From SZUA-430 sp965227535 (GTDB taxonomy: Bacteria; Pseudomonadota; Alphaproteobacteria; Micropepsales; Micropepsaceae), in NCBI GenBank assembly GCA_965227535.1, contig OZ245761.1, positions 2,666,001 to 2,730,000 of the forward strand: a stretch of 64,000 nt of DNA. Direction: 5' to 3'. Positions 1 through 8,702 of the stretch are shown one piece after another. A program made the position numbers and the translations under genes. Position 1 is the stretch's first letter, and every line of letters starts with the position of its first letter. The notes beneath the pieces were generated by a model. The model searched no databases and was not told the origin of the DNA. It saw only the letters and a list, made by a program, of their open reading frames with translations.

Positions 1-684
1 GACACCCTTAAATGGTTTGACCTTGGTCCAAGCCAAATCCGAAACCGCGCGGTCGTGCTCGAACGCGAACGTCAGCGCCGCCCGCAACACACCAAGCGCC
101 CGATTTGCCGACACCTTCCGCTTACGCTGCGCGTCGTCGTCGCCCGCCTCTTTGGCGCGAGGCTTGCCGCCGCGCTTCATGCTCGCTGCGCCCGCAATGT
201 CATTGCGCCATTTCCGGACCTGCGCCGCGGTTAGCTTTGACAGCCGGGTTGAGCCCAGCGCCGGCACGATCTTGGTATTGATGACGTGTTTGGTTTGGCT
301 GATCGCCTTGCCGCGAACCTCATAGTCCGCGAGGTATTCGCGCATCGCGTCCCCGACCGTGTAGGCCGCCCCGACATTGACCCCGCCCGCCTCAGCGACG
401 CGACGCACGCCGCCCCAAGCCTGGGCCTTTTGCTGCGCCTCGCCGTAATTGAGAAATTTCACCCCGTCCGTGTCGTTGAAGTCGTCAGCCAGGCCGATCC
501 GTTCTTCGCGGTAAACGCCATCGTCGGTGCGCGAGCGCGCCAGCCATGAGCCGCCAGAGGCGCGGCGCCGGTACCCGAGATGCAGCCCGCCACCGAGATT
601 GACGAAATACGGGTCCGATCTGATCGCGAGTTTGAACCGCGACGTCCGATTTTCGAGGGGAACACTGCGAACACGTCGACCCAT
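1..684 (-). CDS. Tyrosine-type site-specific integrase, N-terminal 228 residues (cut by window edge)
   Basis: Leftward reading frame open from an ATG at 684 to the window edge with no stop, giving 228 codons. It shows the layout of phage/island integrases of the tyrosine recombinase family: a short Arg-rich start, a segment with FVNLGGGLHLGYRR and SWLARSRTDDGVYREE typical of alphaproteobacterial integrases, then a SAM-like core-binding domain (about residues 110-228, with TVGDAMREYLADYE and KLTAAQVRKWRNDI). The catalytic R-H-R-Y domain would lie beyond position 1, so activity cannot be judged. It starts about 150 bp from a truncated tRNA-Glu at 836-886, which is where such integrases usually sit. 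The family call is firm; the start codon is inferred from the reading frame and the conserved N-terminus. Confidence 0.85.
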   Translation of the reverse strand, partial: MGRRVRSVPLENRTSRFKLAIRSDPYFVNLGGGLHLGYRRRASGGSWLARSRTDDGVYREERIGLADDFNDTDGVKFLNYGEAQQKAQAWGGVRRVAEAGGVNVGAAYTVGDAMREYLADYEVRGKAISQTKHVINTKIVPALGSTRLSKLTAAQVRKWRNDIAGAASMKRGGKPRAKEAGDDDAQRKRKVSANRALGVLRAALTFAFEHDRAVSDLAWTKVKPFKGV

Positions 685-835
685 CGGCTTGGCCTCCAAG
701 GGGTTTGGGTAGAATCCCGTCCGTTTTGGGTAATATATGTGGATGCAGCTCAGTGCAGTTGCAAGCGCAATAGTGCGGAATCATTGGCCCGCCTGAATTG
801 CATGACCGTGAACAGAAACGCACCGAAAGACCGTT

Positions 836-886
836 TTTCGCCCTCTCACGGCGAAAACAGGGGTTCGAGTCCCCTTGGGGGCACCA
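836..886 (+). other. tRNA-Glu(CTC) 3' fragment: attachment site of an integrated element
   Basis: Contains a perfect anticodon arm (stem TCGCC/GGCGA, loop CTCTCAC, anticodon CTC at 845-847), a T-arm AGGGG-TTCGAGT-CCCCT and the 3' acceptor strand ending ACCA. No matching acceptor 5' strand (GCCCCCA expected) or D-arm exists upstream, so this is not a working tRNA gene. A 3' tRNA remnant next to an integrase is the usual duplicate left when an element recombines into a tRNA gene. The full gene should lie in the same orientation at the other end of the element, left of this window. Confidence 0.85.
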
Positions 887-1059
887 TTCCAAGCCGCACA
901 CCGCAACCGCTGTGGCCGTGCTGCAACGATGCCGGTGAAGTCGGGTCGGCACGGAACACCAGCCAAGCTCAAGCGTTGCTGTTACTGCGTCCAGTCCCAA
1001 TCCCAATCGTCAAGGGCGCCGGTAAGCCCGCTCTTCCCAGCAGGGTTTCAGACTGCAAT

Positions 1060-1088
1060 GGCCGCCCGTGCCCCAAACGCGGGCGGCC
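1060..1088 (-). terminator. GC-rich hairpin after the M20 peptidase gene
   Basis: A 9-bp perfect stem GGCCGCCCG/CGGGCGGCC with an 11-nt loop starts 4 nt past the peptidase stop codon. There is no T-run, so an intrinsic terminator is likely but not certain. Bases 887-1059 show no gene that I can support. Confidence 0.45.
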
Positions 1089-1091
1089 AAA

Positions 1092-2492
1092 TCATTTTCC
1101 GGCGAGCTTCGTGATCAGCACGCGCCAGTGCGTGAGCCCCTGATAAAAGGCGTCGGCCCGAACCCGCTCATTCAAACCGTGCGCGAAGGAGTCGCTGTCC
1201 TTCATGAACAGCTCGCCGGCGCCATACGTTGGAATTCCCGCGGCGCGGAAAAACACGCCGTCCGTCGCCCCCGACGACATGCTGGGCACGATGCGAACCC
1301 CCGGATAGCCGGAATGAACCGCGGCCGTGATCGCCGCCACCACGTCTTTGCGCAGTGGTGAGGCGTCACTCGACGTGTAGTCGTCCATCGGCGCGATCTC
1401 GATCTTGGGTCCCGCCAGACGCTGCAGTTGCGCCTGCACGGCCTTGATGGTGACGCCCGGGAAGATGCGGCAGTTGACCGTCCCCACCGCCCGCTGCGGC
1501 AAGGCGTTGTCGGCATGCCCCGCCGCCAACATCGTCGCCACGCACGTCGTGCGCACCTGACCGACCGAGAACGGATCGGCCGACAACACCGCCGCTGCGC
1601 GTTTGTCCCCCGGCCGCGCCGCAAACCGCGCCATCGCCTTGCCGATCTTGTCCTTTTTGATCTGCCCCACCGAGCGGAAAGACGCGATCGTCGTTTCGTT
1701 CCACATCACCGGAAACGCATAACGCTGCAAGCGCGCCAGCGCACCGACAAGGTCGTAGATCGCGTTTTCCTTACGCGGCGCCGATGAATGCCCGCCTTCA
1801 TTGCGCGCCGTCAGCGTAAAGCTGGCGAACGTTTTCTCCGCCGTCTGCAAACCATAGGTGACGGGCTTACCATCGGCTTCCGCCAGTTCGCCAGCGCCCG
1901 CGTCCGAGTTCAACGCGAACTCACCGTCAACCAACTCGCGATGATCTTTGATCAAAGACTTCGCCGTCACCCCCGACGTCTCTTCATCGCCCGTGAGCAC
2001 GAGAATAAGATCGCGCGTGGGCACAAACTTTTCTGCTTTCAAGGTCAGGAACGTCGAAGCCATCAGCACCAGGCCGGCCTTGTTGTCCTCGGTGCCGCGG
2101 CCGAAGAAATAGCCGTTCTCTTCGATCAGCTTGAACGGATCGCGTTCCCAGTCGGCACGATGCGCCGTCACCACGTCCATATGCGCCAGGAACAGGATCG
2201 GCTTGCCGCCCGAACCGTCGCCGCGATAACGCACGACCAGTGCCGCCGTCTTGTCGAACGGAACGAGATTGATGTCCTTGTCGTCAAACCCGCCGTCGCG
2301 AAACCGATCGGCCAGGTACTTCGCCATCTCGGGCACACGCGCGCCCTCGACGGAGGTGTCCATCTCGACGACGGTCCGATAGATGTCGAGGGCCTGCTTC
2401 TTCTCCGCGTCCGTCGGTGACGCCTGCGCCGTTACGGCAGCAGCAAGGGCCACAACCGCCGCGCCGAAGAAAGTCGAAAACCGCATGTCCAT
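1092..2492 (-). CDS. Secreted M20-family zinc metallopeptidase
   Basis: A 466-residue M20/M25/M40 hydrolase. Residues 1-24 form a signal peptide (MRFSTFF, hydrophobic AAVVALAAAV, then AQA cleavage-like site), so it acts in the periplasm. Metal-site motifs are in order: HMD (His104, Asp106), GRGTEDNKAG (Asp136) and GDEE (Glu170/171), then an internal dimerisation domain and a late His near the C-terminus. The family cleaves small peptides or acylated amino acids with two zinc ions; the substrate cannot be told from sequence. Start: the ATG at 2492 follows GGGGA closely and gives a clean signal peptide; the longer open frame upstream adds Arg-rich sequence overlapping the divergent gene's control region. 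Confidence 0.85.
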   Translation of the reverse strand: MDMRFSTFFGAAVVALAAAVTAQASPTDAEKKQALDIYRTVVEMDTSVEGARVPEMAKYLADRFRDGGFDDKDINLVPFDKTAALVVRYRGDGSGGKPILFLAHMDVVTAHRADWERDPFKLIEENGYFFGRGTEDNKAGLVLMASTFLTLKAEKFVPTRDLILVLTGDEETSGVTAKSLIKDHRELVDGEFALNSDAGAGELAEADGKPVTYGLQTAEKTFASFTLTARNEGGHSSAPRKENAIYDLVGALARLQRYAFPVMWNETTIASFRSVGQIKKDKIGKAMARFAARPGDKRAAAVLSADPFSVGQVRTTCVATMLAAGHADNALPQRAVGTVNCRIFPGVTIKAVQAQLQRLAGPKIEIAPMDDYTSSDASPLRKDVVAAITAAVHSGYPGVRIVPSMSSGATDGVFFRAAGIPTYGAGELFMKDSDSFAHGLNERVRADAFYQGLTHWRVLITKLAGK

Positions 2493-2629
2493 GGATCCCC
2501 GAAAAGCCAAGTTAAGCTTCATGCGACGCCGACGCGCATTGCGCAAGTAGTTCCATCCGGCCCTCAGGAACTTGCCCGCAGGCTCCGCGTTCACTGTCTT
2601 CCGGCACTGCAACAAAGGACGCTCCAGCC

Positions 2630-3277
2630 ATGTCACCCCATTCGCAACGTTTCCAGATGCCGCGCGCGCTTCTCTTGGCCGCCTGGGCCTGCGTCGCCAT
2701 GCTCGCGGTCCAGCCGGCAGCGGCAGACGCCGCCGCTGAAAAACACATGCAAGGCGTCATCGACCAAGGCTTTACGATCCTCAAGGACAAAAACGGCGGC
2801 GAAGCGCAACGCAAGGCACGCTTCCACGACTTTGTGGTGGCGAACATCGACACGGAAAAGACGGGTCTCTTCGCGCTCGGCCAATACCGCCGCGACGCCA
2901 GCCCCGGCGACCTCGGCCCTTACGCCATCGCCTTCCGCGACTACGTGACCGCCGTGTACGAAGCACGCCTTTCCGAGCGCAGCGAACAATCGCTGAAAGT
3001 CATCGGCTCGCTCGACAACAAGGCGGGCGACGTGACGGTCAACGCGCAGGCGAACGATCCGAACGCGACCGATCCGATCAAGATCGCCTTCCGACTCAAC
3101 GGCGCAAACGGCAGTTACAAAGTGGTGGATGTTCAGGCCGCAGGCGTGTGGCTCTCCATCGAACAACGCGACGCGTTCAACACGTTCCTTTCTAAGAATA
3201 AAGGCGACATCAAAGCGCTTACCGCCGACCTTACCGCGCGCGCCCAGAAGATCCGCAGCGCCGGCAAAAGCAGCTAA
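2630..3277 (+). CDS. MlaC/Ttg2D-family periplasmic phospholipid-binding protein
   Basis: A 215-residue protein with a signal peptide (hydrophobic run about residues 13-30, AAADAAA cleavage region) and the MlaC/Tgt2 fold signature: an N-terminal helix pair, YAIAFRDYVTAVYEARL in the middle and a C-terminal KVVDVQAAGVWLSIEQRDAF block. MlaC proteins ferry phospholipids between the outer membrane and the MlaFEDB transporter. No mlaFEDB genes are adjacent, so this is a stand-alone copy and its partner is unknown. The ATG at 2630 is preceded by AAAGGA. It is transcribed away from the M20 peptidase and converges on the dioxygenase gene. Confidence 0.8.
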   Translation: MSPHSQRFQMPRALLLAAWACVAMLAVQPAAADAAAEKHMQGVIDQGFTILKDKNGGEAQRKARFHDFVVANIDTEKTGLFALGQYRRDASPGDLGPYAIAFRDYVTAVYEARLSERSEQSLKVIGSLDNKAGDVTVNAQANDPNATDPIKIAFRLNGANGSYKVVDVQAAGVWLSIEQRDAFNTFLSKNKGDIKALTADLTARAQKIRSAGKSS

Positions 3278-3286
3278 ACGCAAAGA

Positions 3287-3313
3287 GGGGCGAGTGCGTC
3301 AGGCGCTCGCCCC
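3287..3313. terminator. Hairpin between convergent genes
   Basis: GGGGCGAG pairs with CTCGCCCC over an 11-nt loop in the space where the MlaC-type gene and the dioxygenase gene meet; the dioxygenase stop codon lies in the loop. No T-run on either side, so the terminator role is inferred. Confidence 0.4.
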
Positions 3314-4066
3314 GAACGCATAGGCGTTCATCGACAGCGATCCGAACTCCCACGATTGATGCAGCTTGCGCGCGGGCTCACCCGCCGCCGCCCCGCGGGC
3401 CACGAAAATCGGATCGAAATGCTCCGCCGACGGATGATTGATCTCCGCATAGGGCGCGGCGCGCTTCCAATCCTGAAGCCCGGCATCGTCGCCTGACTCC
3501 AACGTGCGGTCGAGCCAATCCGCAAACGACGTCGCCCATTCCGCCGGCGCAGGCGTGGGCCTCGCGCGTAAGTTATGCGTGGCGCTGCCCGATCCGATGA
3601 TGAGGACCCCTTCGTCGCGCAAAGGCTTCAACGCCTGCCCGATCGCAAAGTGAACGGCGGGATCCGCGCCTCGCACAAGCGAGAGCTGCGCCACCGGCAC
3701 CTGCGCTTTCGGCCACGCCAGCATCAGCGGAATCCAAACGCCGTGATCGCGCCCCCGCGATTCATCGACGCCGGCGGCAACATCCGCCGCGTGCAACAGC
3801 GCCACCGCACGCTCCGCCACATCCCGCGCAGGCTGCGCGGGATAGGTCATCCGATAAAGCTGCTGCGGAAAGCCGTAAAAGTCGTGGATCGTATCTGTGC
3901 CGAGGCCCAGCGTGGGCGTCGCCTCCTCCCAGTGCGCGGAAATGACAAGAACCGCCTTCGGCGCCGGCACATGCGCGGCGAGTGTTTTTAGAAACGCGCT
4001 CGCCGCGGTGTTGTTGATCGCAAGCGTCGGCGCCCCATGAGAGAGAAACAAAGTTGGCATTGTCAT
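3299..4066 (-). CDS. DODA-type extradiol aromatic ring-opening dioxygenase (YgiD-like)
   Basis: 255 residues matching the class III extradiol/4,5-DOPA dioxygenase family. Visible motifs: LFLSHGAP near the N-terminus (metal His10), VISAHWEE, HGVWIPLMLAW and IIGSGSATHNL, which supply the histidine ligands of the iron or zinc site. Members open catechol-type rings; the physiological substrate is unknown. The ATG at 4066 has a strong GGAGG 12 nt upstream; the longer frame overlaps the upstream gene and adds nothing conserved. It follows the FMN reductase by 26 bp, so the two are one transcript opposite the LysR regulator. Confidence 0.85.
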   Translation of the reverse strand: MTMPTLFLSHGAPTLAINNTAASAFLKTLAAHVPAPKAVLVISAHWEEATPTLGLGTDTIHDFYGFPQQLYRMTYPAQPARDVAERAVALLHAADVAAGVDESRGRDHGVWIPLMLAWPKAQVPVAQLSLVRGADPAVHFAIGQALKPLRDEGVLIIGSGSATHNLRARPTPAPAEWATSFADWLDRTLESGDDAGLQDWKRAAPYAEINHPSAEHFDPIFVARGAAAGEPARKLHQSWEFGSLSMNAYAFGASA

Positions 4067-4092
4067 GGAAACGCCTCCGCTTGCATTGATCC

Positions 4093-4665
4093 TCAGCTGG
4101 CGCGCGCCAAACCCGGCGCAGCGTGCGCGCCAACCCAAGCGTCGAACCTGGTGAGGAAGCCCGACAAGAGCCCACGCACGTTTTCATCGGCGATATGCCC
4201 GTCCGTGTCGAACGCTTTCTGGATCGAGCCCAAATAAAGCTCCGGCTGCGCCAATGTCGGCACATCGAGGAACACCAACGACTGACGCAAATGATGGTTC
4301 GCGCCGAAGCCGCCGAGCGCGCCCTGCGAGATACTGACGACCGCACCGGGCTTACCCGCCCATGCGCTCGATCCATAAGGACGCGACCCGACGTCGATCG
4401 CGTTCTTCAACGCGCCCGGCACCGAACGATTGTATTCCGGCGTGACGAACAGAACGCCGTCCGCGCGCTTCAACGCCTGACGAAACGCAGTCCATTCGGC
4501 CGGCGGCGCGTGATCTAAATCTTCGTTGTAGAGCGGCAAAGTGCCGATCTCGACGATCTGAAGCTTCAATCCCTTAGGCGCCGTTTCGACCAGATGCTGC
4601 GCGACTTTGCGCGACAGCGAGTCTTTACGAAGGCTGCCGACAACGACGGCAATGTGACGAGTCAT
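4093..4665 (-). CDS. NADPH-dependent FMN reductase (chromate/quinone reductase type)
   Basis: 190-residue flavodoxin-like protein. The N-terminal VVVGSLRKDSLSRKVA is the phosphate-binding loop for FMN, followed by PLYNEDLD and the diagnostic TPEYNRSVPGALKNAIDV. Enzymes of this family use NAD(P)H to reduce FMN, quinones or chromate. First gene of a two-gene unit with the ring-opening dioxygenase, divergent from a LysR regulator, which suggests a small detoxification operon for quinones or catechols (inference). The ATG at 4665 places the glycine loop at the usual distance from the N-terminus. Confidence 0.88.
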   Translation of the reverse strand: MTRHIAVVVGSLRKDSLSRKVAQHLVETAPKGLKLQIVEIGTLPLYNEDLDHAPPAEWTAFRQALKRADGVLFVTPEYNRSVPGALKNAIDVGSRPYGSSAWAGKPGAVVSISQGALGGFGANHHLRQSLVFLDVPTLAQPELYLGSIQKAFDTDGHIADENVRGLLSGFLTRFDAWVGAHAAPGLARAS

Positions 4666-4769
4666 GTGAACACCTGTTGGTTTGTGGCGGGCTCCGCCCA
4701 CGGATGAATGACGCTGTGGGTGATTTTGTTCCTCCCAACACGAATGACAATCTTCGAAGCAATTGACTT

Positions 4770-4792
4770 ATTGTCTACATTTACTTGACAAT
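4770..4792. promoter_or_regulatory. Probable LysR operator, ATTGTC-N11-GACAAT
   Basis: Perfect 6-bp inverted repeat separated by 11 nt in the intergenic region between the FMN reductase and LysR genes, ending 6 nt before the LysR start. The T-N11-A form is the classic LysR-type binding site, and autoregulation from a divergent promoter is usual for the family. That this regulator binds here is inference. Confidence 0.65.
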
Positions 4793-4798
4793 AGCGGA

Positions 4799-5725
4799 AT
4801 GGACCGCTTCCGCACCCTCGAAGTCTTCGCCAGAACGGCCGAGCGCCTGAACTTCGCCGCCGCAGCGCGCGATCTGAAACTCACGCGCGCGATGGTTTCC
4901 AAACACATCGGCGATCTCGAAGACCATCTCGGCGTCCGCCTCTTCCAGCGCACCACCCGCCGCGTGAGCCTGACCGAAGCGGGCCGCGCCCTTGCCGCCC
5001 GCGCCGGCGCGGTGATCGACCAGCTCAACGAAACCGAAGACGCGGTGCGCGAACTACACACCGTGCTGCGCGGCAAGCTGCGTATCAACGCACCGGTGTC
5101 GTTCGGCAACCGCCACCTAGCGCCGCTTGTCGCGCGCTTCTTAAGCGACCACCCCGGCGTCGAGATCGACCTGACGCTCAACGACCGCACCGTCGATCTC
5201 ATCGACGAAGGCTACGACCTCGTCATCCGCATCGGCGTACCGCAACCCTCAAGCCTGATCATGCGCCGCTTAACCGAAGGCCGCCTGATCATCGTCGGCA
5301 GCCCCGATTACCTCCGCCGCAACGGGTTGCCGAAACAACCCGCCGATCTGGCGAAGCACAACTGCCTGGGCTACGCGCATTGGGCCTTGCGCGACGAGTG
5401 GCCGCTCACCCATCCAGACGGCCGCATCGAACGTGTCCGCGTCAAAGGAACCCTAAGCTCGAACAACGGCGACGCGTTACGCGCTGCCGCGCTCGCAGGC
5501 CTCGGCCTCATCCTCCAGCCGACATTCTCCATCGGTTGCGACATCGCCAGCGGCGCGCTCGTTCAAGTCCTGCCCACCTTCAAACCGCGCGAACTGACGA
5601 TCCAAGCCCTCTACGCGCCGGGCGCCGCACCAAATGCAAAACTCCGCGCCTTCATCGACATGCTCGCCAAGGAATGGAATGGCACGGCGCCGTGGGATCG
5701 CGAGATGAAGTCAGGGAAGCGCTAG
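4799..5725 (+). CDS. LysR-family transcriptional regulator
   Basis: 308 residues. The N-terminal winged helix-turn-helix (residues 1-60: FARTAERLNFAAAARDL, MVSKHIGDLEDHLGVRLFQR) is followed by the LysR effector domain (RINAPVSFGNRHLAPL, then GYDLVIRIG). The sequence is closest in style to the DNA-binding regulators beside quinone reductase genes. It probably controls the divergent FMN reductase-dioxygenase pair through the palindrome just upstream. ATG at 4799 chosen because it opens directly on the conserved helix-turn-helix; an upstream in-frame ATG would add 12 unconserved residues read from the operator. Confidence 0.9.
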   Translation: MDRFRTLEVFARTAERLNFAAAARDLKLTRAMVSKHIGDLEDHLGVRLFQRTTRRVSLTEAGRALAARAGAVIDQLNETEDAVRELHTVLRGKLRINAPVSFGNRHLAPLVARFLSDHPGVEIDLTLNDRTVDLIDEGYDLVIRIGVPQPSSLIMRRLTEGRLIIVGSPDYLRRNGLPKQPADLAKHNCLGYAHWALRDEWPLTHPDGRIERVRVKGTLSSNNGDALRAAALAGLGLILQPTFSIGCDIASGALVQVLPTFKPRELTIQALYAPGAAPNAKLRAFIDMLAKEWNGTAPWDREMKSGKR

Positions 5726-5821
5726 CGCCTTTAAACACCACTGCGTGCTACCGTCGCTGGGGCAACCCGTCATATGCGCAACGAGGCCGATTCGCACATA
5801 ACTGGGCGTCGGAGGCGTGGC

Positions 5822-5995
5822 ATGTTCAACCATCCGTTGGCGCGCGAAATTGCGGTCTTAGTCTGCATCAAGATCGTAGCACTCGCCGTATTGTTCTTTG
5901 CCTTCTTCGGGCCGCAACACCGGCAGCATATCGACGACCTCGCCGTCGAGAAGTCGTTGCTGTCCAAACCCGCGCAGACGGAACCGAAACCATGA
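5822..5995 (+). CDS. cydP: CydP-like small membrane subunit of cytochrome bd oxidase
   Basis: 57-residue protein with one predicted transmembrane helix (EIAVLVCIKIVALAVLFFAF) and a charged C-terminal tail. Small proteins of this pattern directly before cydA are annotated as the putative oxidase subunit CydP. The ATG at 5822 has GGAGG seven bases upstream; an earlier in-frame ATG at 5774 has no comparable site. Its stop overlaps the cydA start as ATGA, so translation is probably coupled. Its role in the oxidase is known only by association. Confidence 0.75.
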   Translation: MFNHPLAREIAVLVCIKIVALAVLFFAFFGPQHRQHIDDLAVEKSLLSKPAQTEPKP

Positions 5996-7548
5996 CCCCG
6001 GACTTCACCGTCGTCGACCTCTCGCGCCTGCAATTCGCGCTGACGGCGATGTATCACTTCCTCTTCGTGCCGCTGACGCTGGGCCTCGCCTTCATGCTGG
6101 CGATCATGGAAAGCGTCTACGTGATGACGAACCGCCCCATCTGGCGTCAGATGGTGAAGTTCTGGGGCGTCCTCTTCGGCATCAACTTCGCGATGGGCGT
6201 CGCGACCGGTATCACGATGGAGTTCCAGTTCGGCACCAACTGGGCCTACTACAGCCACTATGTCGGCGACGTCTTCGGCGCGCCGCTGGCCATCGAAGGC
6301 ATGATGGCCTTCTTCCTCGAAGCAACCTTCGTCGGCCTCTTCTTCTTCGGCTGGGAACGCCTGTCGAAGATCCAACATCTCGCCGTCACCTGGGCCCTCG
6401 CCATCGCAACAAGTCTCTCCGCGCTCTGGATCTTGATCGCCAACGGTTGGATGCAAAACCCCGTCGGCGCCGTCTTCAATCCCGAAACGATGCGCATGGA
6501 GCTGACCTCGTTCTGGGCCCTGATGTTCAATCCCGTCGCCCAAGCGAAGTTCGTGCACACCGTCTCCGCCGGCTACGTCACCGGCGCCGTCTTCGTCATG
6601 TCGATCAGCGCGTGGTACGTGCTCAAGAACCGCAATCTGGAATTCGCCCGCCGCTCCATGACGGTCGCCGCCTCCTTCGGATTGGCGTCGGCGCTGTCGG
6701 TGGTCGTGCTGGGCGACGAGTCCGGCTACAGCGCGTCTGAAAACCAAAAGATGAAAATCGCTGCCATAGAAGCGATGTGGCACACCGAACCCGCCCCGGC
6801 CAGCTTCACGATCATCGGCATCCCCGACCAAGAAGCACGCACCACGCACATGAAGATCGAAGTGCCCGCGATGCTCGGCATCATCGCGACGCGCAGCTTC
6901 ACCACCGAACTCCCCGGCATCATCGACCTCGTCGCCACCAACAAGGCGCGCATTCAGGCCGGCATCCCCGTCTACGTCGCACTGGAGAAAGCGCGCGCCG
7001 ACAAAACCGACCAGGCCTCGCGCGCCATCGTCGCCGAAGGCTGGCGCAACTTGGGCTTCGCGCTGCTCCTCAAAAAATACCGCGCCGACGTCGAGAACGC
7101 GACGCCGGAGGAAATCGAGAAGGCCGCCTGGGACACCGTGCCCGACGTCGCCCCGCTCTTCTGGTCGTTCCGCATCATGGTGGGCCTGGGCTTCCTCTTT
7201 ATCCTCTTCTTCGCGACCGCCTTCGTCCTCGCCTCGCGCCGCACGTTGCTGAACCACCGCTGGCTGATGATTGTCGCCGTCGCGATCTTGCCCGCACCAT
7301 GGATCGCCTCGCAGCTCGGCTGGATCGTCGCCGAATACGGACGTCAGCCCTGGGTCGTCGACGGCATATTGCCGACATTCCTCGGCGTCTCGAACGTGCC
7401 GGCCGAGAACGTCATCGCCTCGCTGACCGCCTTCGTTCTCTTCTACACCGCGCTCGCCGTCGCCGACGTCTATCTGATGGTGAAGTACACGCGCATCGGC
7501 CCCGACAATTATTTCAAGCTGCACGCCCCCGCAGCCGCACCGGCGTAA
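5992..7548 (+). CDS. cydA: Cytochrome bd ubiquinol oxidase subunit I
   Basis: 518-residue multi-span membrane protein, the length of the long-Q-loop class. Heme ligands are recognisable: the His of ALTAMYHFLF (heme b595), the His of KFVHTVSAGY (heme b558) and the Met of SENQKMKIAA (heme b558). The GWIVAEYGRQPW motif follows the quinol-binding loop. Oxidises ubiquinol and reduces oxygen to water with high affinity in the inner membrane. Start ATG at 5992 overlaps the cydP stop; cydB follows after 10 bp. The open frame extends far upstream through the LysR gene in another frame, which is not used. Confidence 0.96.
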   Translation: MTPDFTVVDLSRLQFALTAMYHFLFVPLTLGLAFMLAIMESVYVMTNRPIWRQMVKFWGVLFGINFAMGVATGITMEFQFGTNWAYYSHYVGDVFGAPLAIEGMMAFFLEATFVGLFFFGWERLSKIQHLAVTWALAIATSLSALWILIANGWMQNPVGAVFNPETMRMELTSFWALMFNPVAQAKFVHTVSAGYVTGAVFVMSISAWYVLKNRNLEFARRSMTVAASFGLASALSVVVLGDESGYSASENQKMKIAAIEAMWHTEPAPASFTIIGIPDQEARTTHMKIEVPAMLGIIATRSFTTELPGIIDLVATNKARIQAGIPVYVALEKARADKTDQASRAIVAEGWRNLGFALLLKKYRADVENATPEEIEKAAWDTVPDVAPLFWSFRIMVGLGFLFILFFATAFVLASRRTLLNHRWLMIVAVAILPAPWIASQLGWIVAEYGRQPWVVDGILPTFLGVSNVPAENVIASLTAFVLFYTALAVADVYLMVKYTRIGPDNYFKLHAPAAAPA

Positions 7549-7558
7549 GGACAAACCC

Positions 7559-8692
7559 ATGGTGCCAGTCCTCCTCGACTACGACACGCTGCAAGTCATC
7601 TGGTGGCTGCTGCTCGGCGTACTGCTGATCGGCGTAGCCGTGATGAACGGCCTCGACCTCGGCACCAGCGCGCTGCTGCCCTTCGTCGCCAAGACCGACG
7701 CCGAACGCCGCGTCGTCATCAACACCGTCGGCCCCGTCTGGGAAGGCAACCAAGTCTGGTTCATCACCGGCGGCGGCGCGATCTTCGCCGCCTGGCCGCC
7801 GCTCTACGCGGTCAGCTTCTCCGGCTTCTACCTCGCGATGCTGCTGGTTTTGCTCGCGCTCATCTTGAGACCCGTCGGCTTCAAATTCCGCTCCAAGATC
7901 GAAAACACACGCTGGCGCACCATGTGGGACTGGGCACTGTTCATCGGTGGCAGCGTCCCCGCCCTGATCTTCGGTGTCGCCATGGGCAACGCACTGCAAG
8001 GCGTGCCCTTCAGCTTCGACAACATCATGCGCCCGACCTACGCCGGCAACCTCATCGGCCTCCTCAACCCCTACGCCCTTCTCTGCGGCTTGGTGAGCCT
8101 GTCGATGATCGTGATGCAAGGCGGCATCTGGATCGCCACCAAGACGGAAGGCCCCGTCGCCGCACGCGCACGCACAGCCGCCCTTATCGCCACCGTCACG
8201 ACCGTCGTGCTCTTCGCCATCGGGGGAATCGCATCGAGCATGATCGACGGCTACCGTATCGTCGAACAGTCAGGCGTGGACATCCTGGCCAAGACCGTCG
8301 CGCGCGAACCCGGCGCCCTGCTCGCGAACTACACCGCGATGCCGTGGACGATCATCGCCCCGCTTCTCGCTTTCGCCGGCGCCGCGATCGCGTTCATGCT
8401 CGTCTGGTCCAAACGCCCAGGCTGGGCGTTCCCATTCTCGTCCCTCTCGATCACCGGCATCGTCGCGACCGCAGGCCTTTCGCTCTTCCCCTTTATCCTG
8501 CCGTCGTCGCTGAACCCCGCGCATTCGCTGACAGTGTGGGACGCGTCGTCGAGCCAAAACACACTTTGGATCATGCTCATCGCCGCAGTGATCCTGATGC
8601 CGATCGTCATCACCTACACCGCCTGGGTCTACCGCGTGCTGCGCGGCAAGGTCACCGACAAAGACGTCGCCGGCAGCGACGCCAGCTATTGA
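7559..8692 (+). CDS. cydB: Cytochrome bd ubiquinol oxidase subunit II
   Basis: 377 residues with about eight to nine hydrophobic segments and the CydB hallmarks WWLLLGVLLIGVAVMNGLDLG, NTVGPVWEGNQVWFI and WAYRVLRGKV-like end (WVYRVLRGKVTD). It pairs with CydA to form the bd oxidase. The gene lies 10 bp after cydA and 10 bp before cydX. No cydDC exporter genes, needed for assembly in many bacteria, are present in this window. Confidence 0.96.
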   Translation: MVPVLLDYDTLQVIWWLLLGVLLIGVAVMNGLDLGTSALLPFVAKTDAERRVVINTVGPVWEGNQVWFITGGGAIFAAWPPLYAVSFSGFYLAMLLVLLALILRPVGFKFRSKIENTRWRTMWDWALFIGGSVPALIFGVAMGNALQGVPFSFDNIMRPTYAGNLIGLLNPYALLCGLVSLSMIVMQGGIWIATKTEGPVAARARTAALIATVTTVVLFAIGGIASSMIDGYRIVEQSGVDILAKTVAREPGALLANYTAMPWTIIAPLLAFAGAAIAFMLVWSKRPGWAFPFSSLSITGIVATAGLSLFPFILPSSLNPAHSLTVWDASSSQNTLWIMLIAAVILMPIVITYTAWVYRVLRGKVTDKDVAGSDASY

Positions 8693-8702
8693 GGAAAAGC
8701 CG

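Noticed and set aside
836..886. Functional tRNA-Glu gene
   Set aside because: No acceptor 5' strand or D-arm upstream; only the 3' half is present.
485..1006. Leftward open frame containing WCPQGDSNPCFRRER
   Set aside because: The peptide is the reverse translation of the tRNA-Glu 3' half; such frames are well-known false genes.
5770..7560. 596-residue frame opposite cydA
   Set aside because: Low-complexity His/Asp/Glu/Gly-rich product of the complement of GC-rich codons; cydA on the other strand is certain.
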